DNA from: Rhodocyclales bacterium
GTDB taxonomy: Bacteria > Pseudomonadota > Gammaproteobacteria > Burkholderiales > Rhodocyclaceae
Reading direction: 5' to 3'
Assembly (NCBI GenBank): GCA_021286885.1
Contig: JAJTBM010000221.1
Coordinates: forward strand, 1-5,512
Length of the DNA stretch: 5,512 nucleotides
Both the position numbers and the translations under genes were made by a program. This document shows, one piece after another, positions 1-5,512 of this stretch (positions are counted from its first letter, which is position 1; the number at the start of each line of letters is the position of its first letter). The notes beneath the pieces are model-generated. The model had not been told where the DNA came from. It saw only the letters and a program-made list of their open reading frames with translations, and ran no database searches.

Positions 1-656
1 CCCCCGCCGGGCTGGACAGCGTGACGGTGGTGCGCCCCCTGCCCGCCGGGCTGCCCTCCAGCATCCTGCAGGAGCGCCCCGACGTGCTCGCCGCCGAGCA
101 CCAGCTCAAGGCCGCCAACGCCAACATCGGCGCCGCCCGGGCCGCCTTCTACCCGAGCATCAGCCTCACCGCCACGGCGGGCACCGCCAGCACCAGCCTC
201 AACGGCCTGTTCAAGGCGGGCACCGGCGCCTGGACTTTCGTGCCCCAGATCAGCCTGCCCATCTTCAACGCCGGCAGCAATCAGGCCAGCCTGGACGCCG
301 CCACCGCGAGCCGGGACAGCTCTCTGGCGGCCTACGAAAAAGCGGTGCAAAGCGCTTTCAAGGAAGTCGCCGACGCCCTCGCCACCCGGGCCAGCCTGGA
401 TACCCGGCTGAACGCCCAGCAAAAGCTGGTGGATGCCGCCGCCGCCAGCTACCGGCTATCGGACGCCCGCTACCAAAAGGGCGTAGACAGCTACCTGAGC
501 GCCCTGGACGCCCAGCGCACCCTCTACACCGCCCGCCAAAACCTGGTGAGCCTGCGCCTCACCGCCGCCAGCAACGCCGTCACCCTCTACAAGGTGCTGG
601 GCGGCGGCGACCTGGAGCACACCCCGCCGGCATCCGCCGCACCCCAGGAGCCCTGA
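1..656 (+). CDS. RND-type efflux outer-membrane protein, NodT/OprM family (3' part only)
   Basis: This is the C-terminal part of a trimeric outer-membrane channel protein of the TolC superfamily, which passes substrates from an inner-membrane pump and periplasmic adaptor out of the cell. The frame is open to the left edge (first full codon at base 3), leaving 217 visible residues, about half of the usual 450-500. The GTG at base 21 lies inside the frame and is not the real start. The visible part begins at the second OEP repeat: the family signature [20 protein letters not shown] is followed by [16 protein letters not shown]. Then come a beta segment ending in [13 protein letters not shown] and long Ala-rich heptad-like helices (the coiled-coil hairpin) ending at YKVLGGG. 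The lipoprotein signal usual for NodT proteins would lie upstream. An adaptor and an RND pump gene are expected just to the left. The substrate cannot be read from this part. Confidence 0.93.
   Translation, partial: PAGLDSVTVVRPLPAGLPSSILQERPDVLAAEHQLKAANANIGAARAAFYPSISLTATAGTASTSLNGLFKAGTGAWTFVPQISLPIFNAGSNQASLDAATASRDSSLAAYEKAVQSAFKEVADALATRASLDTRLNAQQKLVDAAAASYRLSDARYQKGVDSYLSALDAQRTLYTARQNLVSLRLTAASNAVTLYKVLGGGDLEHTPPASAAPQEP
646..650 (+). promoter_or_regulatory. Ribosome binding site of the ferric reductase-like gene, inside the efflux gene's end
   Basis: AGGAG lies 9 bases upstream of the ATG at 660 and within the last codons of the efflux gene. With only AGC between the TGA (654-656) and that ATG, it indicates a shared transcript and probable translational coupling. 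Confidence 0.7.
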
Positions 657-659
657 AGC

Positions 660-2027
660 ATGAGCAAAACCGCTCAACGCGTGCAGCAACCCCTGCTGCG
701 CAAGCCCACCACCGCCCTACTCACCCTGAGCGCCCTGCCCCTGGCGCTGTGGGCGGTCTTCACCCTGCCCGGCATCGCCGAATCCGCCAAAACCTGGTGG
801 GACTGGCGCCGGGCCCTGATCCTGCTGAGCGGCACCGTGCTGCTGTGGTGGATGAGCGCCGGCATGCTGCTCGCCCTGCGCCCCGCCGGCCTCGAAAAAG
901 CCTGCGGCGGGCTGGACCGGCTCTACCGACTCCACAAAAACCTGGGCATCGGCGCTGGCGTGCTGGTGTTCACCCACTGGCTGCTGGAATGGCTGCCCAA
1001 GAATCTGGCCAAGGCCGGCCTCATCGAACGCCCGTTCCGGGGCCCCCGTGGCCCCCGGGGTGATGCCAATATGTGGATGGATCTGGCCAAGGACATCGGC
1101 GAATGGGCCGGCTACATCGTGTTCGCCCTGGTGCTGGTGGCCCTGATCCGGCGCATTCCCTACCGCCACTTCCGCTGGCTGCACAAGCTGTTTCCCCTCG
1201 CCTTCATGGCCGGCGTCTATCACGGCCTGATGCTGATGCCCAAGACCTACTGGGAGCAGCCCCTCGCCTACCTCACCGCCGCCCTCGCTGCCGGGGGCTG
1301 TGTAGCCGGGCTGATCGCCCTGGCCGGGCGCATCGGGCGCAGCCGGCAGGTGGCCTGCACCCTGGACAGCAGCACCCTGCACCCGGACGGCGTGCTGGAG
1401 CTCTACTGCCGCCCCACCACCCCCTGGCCCGGTCACAAGGCCGGCCAATGCGTGCTGGTGGATTTTGGTCACCCGGGCGAAGGCGCCCATCCCTTCACCC
1501 TGGCCAGCAGCTGGAGCCTCCAGGATGGCCGCCTGCGCCTCGCCATCAAGGCCCTGGGCGACTACACCCGCAGCCTGCCCCAGCGCCTCAGCCCCGGCCA
1601 GCACCTGCGGGTGGAAGGCCCGTATGGCGGCTTCACCTTCGCCGCCTGCGCCAAACCGGCGCCCCAAGTGTGGGTGGCCGGCGGGATCGGGATCACCCCC
1701 TTCATCGCCCGGCTCCAGGAACTGGCCGCCCTAGGGGGCAGCCAGGCCCCGGTGGATCTGTTCTACAGCACCGCCCAGGCGACGCCCCCGAGCTTCACCC
1801 ACGAGCTGGCCAACCTGTGCCAGGCCGCCGGCGTGCGCCTGCACCAGCGCGACACCACCCAGGCCGGCCCCCTCCCCACCCTGGAACTCAGCCGCCGCCT
1901 GAGGCCGGGCGCCAGCCTGTGGTTCTGCGGCCCCCTGGGCTGGGGACGCCAGCTGGAGCAGGATCTGGTGCACAGCGGCCTGCTGCCCGCCCACGCGTTT
2001 CATAAAGAGCTGTTTGAATTTCGCTGA
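660..2027 (+). CDS. Ferric reductase/NADPH oxidase-like membrane flavocytochrome
   Basis: This is a predicted inner-membrane oxidoreductase that moves electrons from cytoplasmic NAD(P)H through FAD and two haems to an acceptor on the periplasmic side (Fe3+, O2 or a quinone/redox partner; not determinable here). The 455 residues show six hydrophobic segments (about 17-38, 52-74, 93-112, 145-164, 175-196, 201-222). H92/H106 lie in the third (14 apart) and H175/H188 in the fifth (13 apart), the same spacing as the bis-haem ligands of NOX enzymes. The cytoplasmic half has the FAD-binding HPFTLASS (277-284) and GPYGGF (320-325), the nucleotide-binding GGIGITPF (341-348), LFYSTA (367-372), FCGPLGWG (422-429) and a C-terminal HKELFEFR. 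The length fits prokaryotic COG4097-type ferric reductases and SpNOX-like proteins. It starts 3 bases after the efflux gene stop. The domain assignment is firm; the physiological acceptor is unknown. Confidence 0.9.
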   Translation: MSKTAQRVQQPLLRKPTTALLTLSALPLALWAVFTLPGIAESAKTWWDWRRALILLSGTVLLWWMSAGMLLALRPAGLEKACGGLDRLYRLHKNLGIGAGVLVFTHWLLEWLPKNLAKAGLIERPFRGPRGPRGDANMWMDLAKDIGEWAGYIVFALVLVALIRRIPYRHFRWLHKLFPLAFMAGVYHGLMLMPKTYWEQPLAYLTAALAAGGCVAGLIALAGRIGRSRQVACTLDSSTLHPDGVLELYCRPTTPWPGHKAGQCVLVDFGHPGEGAHPFTLASSWSLQDGRLRLAIKALGDYTRSLPQRLSPGQHLRVEGPYGGFTFAACAKPAPQVWVAGGIGITPFIARLQELAALGGSQAPVDLFYSTAQATPPSFTHELANLCQAAGVRLHQRDTTQAGPLPTLELSRRLRPGASLWFCGPLGWGRQLEQDLVHSGLLPAHAFHKELFEFR

Positions 2028-2087
2028 GCAGCAGCAGGCCGCAGACAACCCAGGTACGCCAATTGCATGAAGCGGGCTTCCACCCCC

Positions 2088-2093
2088 AGGAGG
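2088..2093 (+). promoter_or_regulatory. Strong Shine-Dalgarno for the 219-residue protein
   Basis: A perfect AGGAGG lies 7 bases before the ATG at 2101. It selects this ATG over other in-frame starts and argues that this frame, not the longer overlapping frame starting at 2067, is translated. Confidence 0.8.
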
Positions 2094-2100
2094 CCCCATC

Positions 2101-2760
2101 ATGCAGATCAACAGTACCGGCAACAGCTTGTTCAGCACCACCTACACCGGCAACACCCTCAGCACACCGGCAAAATCTGCCGGTTTTGCTGCCGCCCTGG
2201 GCACCGCCCAGCAAAGCCCCAACGCCAGCGCGGCCTCAGACACAAGCCAAAGCTTTGGCACCGACCAGGGTACCCTGACCCTGGATATGGACAGCTACTT
2301 CAAACCGGGCAACTTCCGCCCCGACCAGCCCCTGCTGCTCCCCACCGCCGCCAACATCCAGGCCCTGGGCAAGAGCGTGGATGCCCACATGGGGCGCTTC
2401 CTGGCCGCCAACAACATCCCCAGCGCCCCCGCCAGCATCCGCTACGGCGCCGACGGACAGATGGAACTCCCCGCCGACTACCCCTACGCCCAGCAATTCA
2501 AGGCCGCCCTGGCCCAAGACAGCGTACTCGACCACGAACTGAACGCCCTCAACGGGCTTTCCTCCCAGTTCGCCGATCTGGAAAAGCTCGCCCCCTACAC
2601 CGAAGCCCTCAGCCAGGCCAAAACCGAAACCGAAGCCGCCGCCGTGTTCGCCCGCTACAGCTACCTGTTCGCCCCGGGTAGCCGGAGCAGCGCGATTGAA
2701 CTGGGCTTCAGCGCCGACGGGAAGGTCACGGTACGGGCAGACGGGAAAGCGCTGGGCTGA
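2101..2760 (+). CDS. Uncharacterised 219-residue protein, no signal peptide
   Basis: I do not recognise this protein. The coding case rests on the AGGAGG 7 bases before the ATG, strong G/C third-position bias matching the genes to its left, and a stop just before a hairpin. Residues 1-58 are low-complexity, rich in Ser, Thr, Asn, Gly and Ala, with a near-repeat (TGNSLFST at 6-13, TGNTLSTP at 16-23). Residues 60-195 look globular and mostly helical, including a Leu/Ala-rich stretch at 129-172 and the aromatic FARYSYLF at 183-190. The tripeptide ADG occurs three times (117-119, 205-207, 213-215), each in a short strand-turn setting. There are no cysteines and no hydrophobic N-terminus, so it is probably cytoplasmic or exported by a non-Sec route. 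It may share a transcript with the flavocytochrome gene 73 bases upstream. A disordered N-terminus of this kind is seen in secreted effectors or flagellar accessory proteins, but nothing here proves that. Confidence 0.8.
   Translation: MQINSTGNSLFSTTYTGNTLSTPAKSAGFAAALGTAQQSPNASAASDTSQSFGTDQGTLTLDMDSYFKPGNFRPDQPLLLPTAANIQALGKSVDAHMGRFLAANNIPSAPASIRYGADGQMELPADYPYAQQFKAALAQDSVLDHELNALNGLSSQFADLEKLAPYTEALSQAKTETEAAAVFARYSYLFAPGSRSSAIELGFSADGKVTVRADGKALG
2166..2187 (+). other. Terminator-like hairpin within the start of the 219-residue gene
   Basis: A perfect 7-base stem ACCGGCA (2166-2172) / TGCCGGT (2178-2184) with a five-base loop runs into a TTTT tract (2184-2187). It sits at codons 22-29 of the gene, where a terminator is not expected. 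It could act as an attenuator or be chance in GC-rich coding DNA. Confidence 0.35.
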
Positions 2761-2770
2761 TCCTCTCACC

Positions 2771-2799
2771 GCAGGGCCCGCTCGAGAGACAGGCCCTGC
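2771..2799 (+). terminator. Possible hairpin terminator after the 219-residue gene
   Basis: A perfect 8-base inverted repeat, GCAGGGCC (2771-2778) and GGCCCTGC (2792-2799) with a 13-base loop, begins 10 bases after the TGA. There is no T-run after it, so it is not a textbook intrinsic terminator. It may instead stabilise the 3' end or act with Rho. Confidence 0.45.
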
Positions 2800-2955
2800 C
2801 CTCCGTGGCACTGCCTGAATTCTTAAAATTACCAACAAAGGCTATTTTGTGCGCAATTGGCATTAACTTCGTTTTTATCAACCACCTTCACGCCCCGATA
2901 AATTCAAAGCTGGGCCACACTCGCCCCATCCATAAATAAAAAAACAAATAAAGCA

Positions 2956-3000
2956 CAAATCCATTCAAATCCGAAACCCCCGCACAGCCAAAAAACAGCC
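2956..3000. repeat. Two helically phased short direct repeats upstream of a promoter
   Basis: CAAATCC occurs at 2956-2962 and 2966-2972 (10-base offset), and ACAGCC at 2984-2989 and 2995-3000 (11-base offset). Both offsets are close to one DNA turn, and the block ends 17 bases before the -35 box, where an activator could sit. The repeats are short and could be chance. Confidence 0.3.
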
Positions 3001-3017
3001 TTTCCAGAAGAATCTCT

Positions 3018-3046
3018 TTGACATATTTTTTCGTTCACCGTAGGTT
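3018..3046 (+). promoter_or_regulatory. Sigma-70-type promoter of the secreted-protein gene
   Basis: A perfect -35 box TTGACA (3018-3023) is followed after 17 bases by a weak -10 box TAGGTT (3041-3046, three of six consensus bases). Transcription would start near 3053, giving a leader of roughly 37 bases before the ATG at 3090. The strong -35 with a poor -10 suggests help from an activator or a different sigma factor. Confidence 0.5.
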
Positions 3047-3077
3047 TTTAACGCCAACTCACACGGCATTAACCAAC

Positions 3078-3085
3078 AAGGAAAG
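3078..3085 (+). promoter_or_regulatory. Ribosome binding site fixing the start at 3090
   Basis: AAGGAAAG is placed with AAGGA 7 bases before the ATG at 3090. It supports the start that gives a clean signal peptide, rather than the TTG at 3018, which is part of the -35 box. Confidence 0.75.
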
Positions 3086-3089
3086 AACG

Positions 3090-3677
3090 ATGAAAAACGC
3101 AAAACTGGTGAAACTGGCCCTGACTGCTGCAACCCTGCTGACCTGCCATAGCAGCTTTGCTGCCGACATTGAAGCCGGGGTGGTGAAACGCATCCCCGAG
3201 CACGAGCGTCAGCCTCTGATGGCTGGCGGCTCTCCTCTGGACCTGAGCAAACTGGCCATCAACCCCGTAGTCAGTACCGCAGAAGGGAAAATGGGCATTC
3301 AGGGTGCTGCGCCTGGCATTTCTGAATTCCGAATTTACGCCGTTCAATCCCGCCTGGGCGGGACGGAATACCCGACCCTATATACCGGTGGGATCACCCG
3401 AAATGACCACGGCGGCAACCCGATCCAGGTCTTTGTGCTCCAATATGGCTATGGGAATCCAACCACAGCCACCCTGAATGGAGTCACCGGCCCTGCCTAT
3501 AGGCGCACCTTGTGCGGCACCCCCACTTTCCTGCATTACTGTAATGTCGGCGAAACCGTCACCGGCTGGCTGTATCAATACGATTTCTACAATCAAAGCA
3601 GCGGCATATTCACGGTTGGCGCCTATTCGATTGGATACCCCTACGGCTACTGGAGCACCACCATTTACGTCCGCTAA
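3090..3677 (+). CDS. Secreted protein, probable YolA/DUF4879 family
   Basis: This is a 195-residue precursor with a classical Sec signal peptide: Lys at 2, 5 and 8, a hydrophobic core at about 9-18, and the likely cleavage SFA|AD after residue 24. That leaves a mature protein of about 171 residues with a Tyr/Gly-rich, beta-type sequence. Visible features are FRIYAVQS (80-87), DHGGNPIQVFVLQYGYG (106-122), a pair of cysteines C142 and C151 that could form a disulfide, GETVTGWLYQY (154-164) and a YPYGYWSTTIYVR end. From memory, the 'IxxVxS...DHGG...YGYG...NG...C...GxTVTGW' order resembles DUF4879, typified by Bacillus subtilis YolA, an extracellular protein of unknown function. That assignment is moderate and rests on pattern only. 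The gene is monocistronic, with its own promoter and terminator, and converges on the - strand pair. In this organism it should reach the periplasm or outside. Confidence 0.85.
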   Translation: MKNAKLVKLALTAATLLTCHSSFAADIEAGVVKRIPEHERQPLMAGGSPLDLSKLAINPVVSTAEGKMGIQGAAPGISEFRIYAVQSRLGGTEYPTLYTGGITRNDHGGNPIQVFVLQYGYGNPTTATLNGVTGPAYRRTLCGTPTFLHYCNVGETVTGWLYQYDFYNQSSGIFTVGAYSIGYPYGYWSTTIYVR

Positions 3678-3686
3678 GGCTTGAAC

Positions 3687-3707
3687 GGCCCCGTTCCGGG
3701 GTCTTTT
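3687..3707 (+). terminator. Rho-independent terminator of the secreted-protein gene
   Basis: The 7-base stem GGCCCCG (3687-3693) / CGGGGTC (3697-3703), with one G-T pair and loop TTC, is followed directly by TTTT. It lies 10 bases after the TAA at 3675-3677. Confidence 0.8.
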
Positions 3708-3727
3708 GAAGCGCCGGTGCATTCATG

Positions 3728-3745
3728 ACAGGGGGCTGTTTTTTT
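3728..3745 (+). terminator. Weak second terminator-like hairpin with T7 tract
   Basis: ACAG (3728-3731), loop GGGG and CTGT (3736-3739) merge into a run of seven T (3739-3745). The stem is short. It may back up the stronger terminator just upstream in this convergent gap. Confidence 0.35.
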
Positions 3746-3756
3746 AGCTCTAGCAC

Positions 3757-3779
3757 GGGGGCGTCTGGACTGCGCCCTC
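3757..3779 (-). terminator. Possible hairpin downstream of the minus-strand pair
   Basis: GGGGGCG (3757-3763) pairs with CGCCCTC (3773-3779) with one G-T wobble and a nine-base loop. It lies 34 bases beyond the stop of the transglutaminase-like gene. No T-run follows on the - strand, so termination activity is uncertain. Confidence 0.3.
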
Positions 3780-3812
3780 AAATCAGGAGTGAGCTTTAAA
3801 AGCGAAGCCTTA

Positions 3813-4679
3813 TTACAAACCAAGCACCCCCCCTCCCTCAATTCGGTAACGATGCACATACACATTGCTAGGAGATTTTTCACCTCCATATACACGCACA
3901 AGCACGTATTGTAAATTAAAGACATCAATCCAGTTTTCTTTTTGGGCATCCACCAATACCCAACGTCCATTCACATACAGTTCGGCCCAGTTATGATAAT
4001 CCTGAGGACGGATAATGGCATCACGATCCACCACGTAACCACCCACCATACGTGCGCAGATTTTATTTGCCCGAGCCAACGCAACTACCAGTGAGGCATA
4101 CTCGGTACAATCCCCACTGCGGGTCCGCAAAGCCTGCAAGGCCCCCAAATCATCGGCAATATAACCTGCATAATTCAGATTATTTTTGACCCACAAATAA
4201 ATCTGTTCCGCAGTCTCTACCACTGTGGGGCGGTGCAAACTAGCCGCCAACTCCTGAATTTCTAAAGCATCAACTTCTACAAATCGCTCAGCCTGCAGCC
4301 AGACTGCAGGGGACTCCTGCAATGCGTGCATTGGTGGCGGCGCAATCTCCACTTCAGCCGTAACCGTCACCAGTTTTTGTGCGAAGGGCGGGATATTTTC
4401 AAAAACCAATTCGAGAATATTTTGACCCAAGGCATCCGTATGAATACGATACGCCATTGAAACCTGAGTATCCACCAACTGCTGCCCCCCCAATCTAGTC
4501 ACAGGCAGGTAATACCAAAGGCGCTGTACACCGAGCGTATCACCACGAGGATTACTCAAGGTCAGGGAAAAACGTAAACGACGGCGCACTCCTCCAGAGG
4601 CTTTCACACCCCCCCAACTTAATGATCCGCCACACAAAACGCTTGCAAATGCATAACCCAAAAACTGGCGCCTCGACAC
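3813..4679 (-). CDS. Tat-exported transglutaminase-like protein
   Basis: This 288-residue protein belongs to the transglutaminase-like (papain-fold) superfamily, whose members act as peptidases, amidases or protein crosslinkers. The catalytic triad is complete and in order: C191 in SGDCTEYASL, H229 in DYHNWAEL and D244 in WVLVDAQKENW. The core spans about 153-260. Residues 31-115 look like a beta-sandwich domain in front of it. The start is GTG at 4679, chosen because SRRQFLG, a close match to the twin-arginine consensus, follows at once, then a hydrophobic stretch (8-23). It is therefore probably exported folded to the periplasm. C16 does not sit in a good lipobox. The gene follows the rhodanese-like gene with only AGC between TAA and GTG and no strong Shine-Dalgarno, so its translation is probably coupled. 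Base composition is clearly lower in GC than in the left half. The substrate is unknown. Confidence 0.9.
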   Translation of the reverse strand: MSRRQFLGYAFASVLCGGSLSWGGVKASGGVRRRLRFSLTLSNPRGDTLGVQRLWYYLPVTRLGGQQLVDTQVSMAYRIHTDALGQNILELVFENIPPFAQKLVTVTAEVEIAPPPMHALQESPAVWLQAERFVEVDALEIQELAASLHRPTVVETAEQIYLWVKNNLNYAGYIADDLGALQALRTRSGDCTEYASLVVALARANKICARMVGGYVVDRDAIIRPQDYHNWAELYVNGRWVLVDAQKENWIDVFNLQYVLVRVYGGEKSPSNVYVHRYRIEGGGVLGL

Positions 4680-4682
4680 GCT

Positions 4683-5512
4683 TTACAACCCACAACCTAA
4701 CTGCTTTGGACCTTTGGCATGAGCAGCCCATACCGCCTTTTGCGTGCTCACTTGCTTTTTATATAAATCCAGACCTTGAGCATATACAAGCAAGCTTTCT
4801 GGTGCCACAGCCTGTTGCAATATGCGCAATGACTCATCACCGAGTTCAGAACGAAGAACTAGAACCACAGAAACAAACCTTTGCCCCTTAAGCATCTTGC
4901 GCTTCTTATCAAGGATGCTGCGTAAGGCTTCAGGCGTAATCTGGGGCAAAACCAAGGCTTGGGGAAATTCTTGCTGAAATCCAGTGATCGTCTTATCTAG
5001 CAAGACTAAAACCCCTTCATTCCGCGTTATCCGCCAAAACTCGTAATCATTCAAATGGGCTTGCTGCTGCAAAGACAGAGGTCTACCTACAACAGGCATA
5101 TTTTGCTCCAACCATGCCAACATCCCACCACTCAGCACATGCACCTGTTTATAGCCTGCCTGCTTGAGCCGAGTACAGCTCAAATAAATATCGTGATCAA
5201 ACTTTCCGTCACCTACCAATAGCACCGACTTGTTTCGCCAATAAGGCTTGCTCAACAAGGCAACCAAGTCGACACTCAAGGCATTTTCAATGTGAAATTT
5301 TTCATACTCAGATGCGTGACGTAAATCCATCACAGCCAGTCTCGGATCACTCAACCTTGCCCCCACATCGCCTGCTGACATGGAGCACCCTAGATCTGGC
5401 TTTAACATTCCAAACACATCCTGAGCTGCCGCACTTGTAAAATCCTCCTTACGGCAAACCCCATCGGCAGGCTTCACATCCTTCAATGCAGGAGGGATTG
5501 AATTTCCATTTA
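4683..5512 (-). CDS. Rhodanese-like protein without catalytic cysteine (5' end probably outside the window)
   Basis: The frame is open to the right edge. The TTG at 5486 (267 residues, the numbering used here) is a possible start but has no Shine-Dalgarno. In-frame codons upstream read NGNSIPPA without a stop, so the true start and any signal peptide may lie outside. Residues 35-130 form a rhodanese domain: SAGDVGARLSDPRLAVMDLR, EYEKFHIENAL (61-70 region) and QVHVLSGGMLAWLE (114-127). The loop that normally carries the sulfur-accepting cysteine reads LLVGDGKFDHD (89-99), with Gly/Asp at the cysteine position, so thiosulfate sulfurtransferase activity is unlikely. Residues 150-245 look like a second, degenerate rhodanese-like domain: VLVLLD at 159-164, SVVLVLRSE at 206-214, LLVYAQGLDLY at 232-242. 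Other cysteines are C11, C34, C104 and C265 in the terminal GCGL. It probably partners the transglutaminase-like protein encoded 3 bases downstream. Confidence 0.85.
   Translation of the reverse strand, partial: NGNSIPPALKDVKPADGVCRKEDFTSAAAQDVFGMLKPDLGCSMSAGDVGARLSDPRLAVMDLRHASEYEKFHIENALSVDLVALLSKPYWRNKSVLLVGDGKFDHDIYLSCTRLKQAGYKQVHVLSGGMLAWLEQNMPVVGRPLSLQQQAHLNDYEFWRITRNEGVLVLLDKTITGFQQEFPQALVLPQITPEALRSILDKKRKMLKGQRFVSVVLVLRSELGDESLRILQQAVAPESLLVYAQGLDLYKKQVSTQKAVWAAHAKGPKQLGCGL

Larger units (their letters stand above)
2761..3089. other. AT-rich intergenic region of 329 bases
   Basis: No gene is supported here. Base composition falls sharply after about 2815. The region holds the hairpin at 2771-2799, an A-rich tract at 2932-2952, two short tandem direct repeats at 2956-3000, and the promoter and ribosome binding site of the secreted-protein gene. 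No tRNA-like fold, attachment-site duplication or transposon end was seen. Confidence 0.6.

Noticed and set aside
21..23. GTG at 21 as the start of the efflux gene
   Set aside because: The frame is open upstream and the protein would lack the first half of the family, so the gene is cut by the window edge.
717..1667. Long 316-residue open frame on the - strand
   Set aside because: It lies wholly antisense to the flavocytochrome gene, is rich in Gly, Ala, Gln and His as expected for the complement of GC-rich coding DNA, and shows no domain.
1073..2005. 310-residue open frame on the + strand in another frame
   Set aside because: Its Pro/Arg/His/Gly-rich composition is typical of a shifted frame of GC-rich coding DNA, and it lies inside a gene with clear motifs.
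2069..2080. GAAGC/GCTTC inverted repeat before the 219-residue gene
   Set aside because: The five-base arms are separated by only two bases, too tight for a stable hairpin, and nothing around suggests an operator.
2067..2681. 204-residue frame overlapping the 219-residue gene
   Set aside because: It is Arg/Pro/His-rich, lacks a ribosome binding site, and conflicts with the ATG at 2101 that has AGGAGG at ideal spacing.
2831..2850. ACAAA/TTTGT inverted repeat in the AT-rich gap
   Set aside because: A five-base AT-rich match is expected by chance in such sequence.
3018..3089. Upstream TTG start for the secreted-protein gene
   Set aside because: This TTG is the first three bases of the TTGACA -35 box, and using it would put 24 residues before a well-formed signal peptide.
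4622..4891. 89-residue + strand frame across the junction of the - strand pair
   Set aside because: It is antisense to two well-supported genes and has no ribosome binding site or recognisable domain.
5483..5512. Short frame ATG at 5509 to TGA at 5483 on the - strand, preceded by TAA
   Set aside because: It would encode only eight residues. The TAA or TGA may mark the end of another upstream gene, but that cannot be judged from the window.

Overview
The window reads as a proteobacterial chromosome segment, most likely from a high-GC betaproteobacterium. This is an inference from the strong G/C third-position bias of the left half, the NodT-type outer-membrane efflux protein and the Gram-negative export signals. 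No taxonomic marker gene is present. The window has two compositional halves: roughly 1-2810 is very GC-rich, and from about 2815 onward the DNA is clearly more AT-rich.

Left half (+ strand): the 3' end of a TolC/OprM/NodT-family outer-membrane efflux protein runs in from the left edge. Three bases after its stop begins a complete 455-residue membrane flavocytochrome with ferric reductase/NADPH oxidase architecture: six predicted membrane segments, four haem-spaced histidines, and FAD and NAD(P)H motifs. After 73 bases follows a 219-residue protein that I do not recognise, with a strong ribosome binding site, ending just before a possible hairpin terminator. These genes probably belong to one transcription direction, and the first two almost certainly to one operon.

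Middle: an AT-rich 329-base intergenic region (2761-3089) carries a perfect TTGACA -35 box and short direct repeats. It leads into a 195-residue secreted protein with a Sec signal peptide, probably of the YolA/DUF4879 type. That gene stands alone, with its own promoter and a good rho-independent terminator.

Right half (- strand): two tightly coupled genes (3 bases apart) converge on the secreted-protein gene. The upstream one, open at the right window edge, encodes a rhodanese-like protein that lacks the catalytic cysteine and appears to carry a second degenerate rhodanese-like domain. The downstream one encodes a transglutaminase-like cysteine-protease-fold protein with an intact Cys-His-Asp triad and a twin-arginine signal, so it probably acts in the periplasm. 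The pair is the best candidate for a little-described functional unit here. I saw no tRNA, rRNA, CRISPR array, insertion sequence or integrase.
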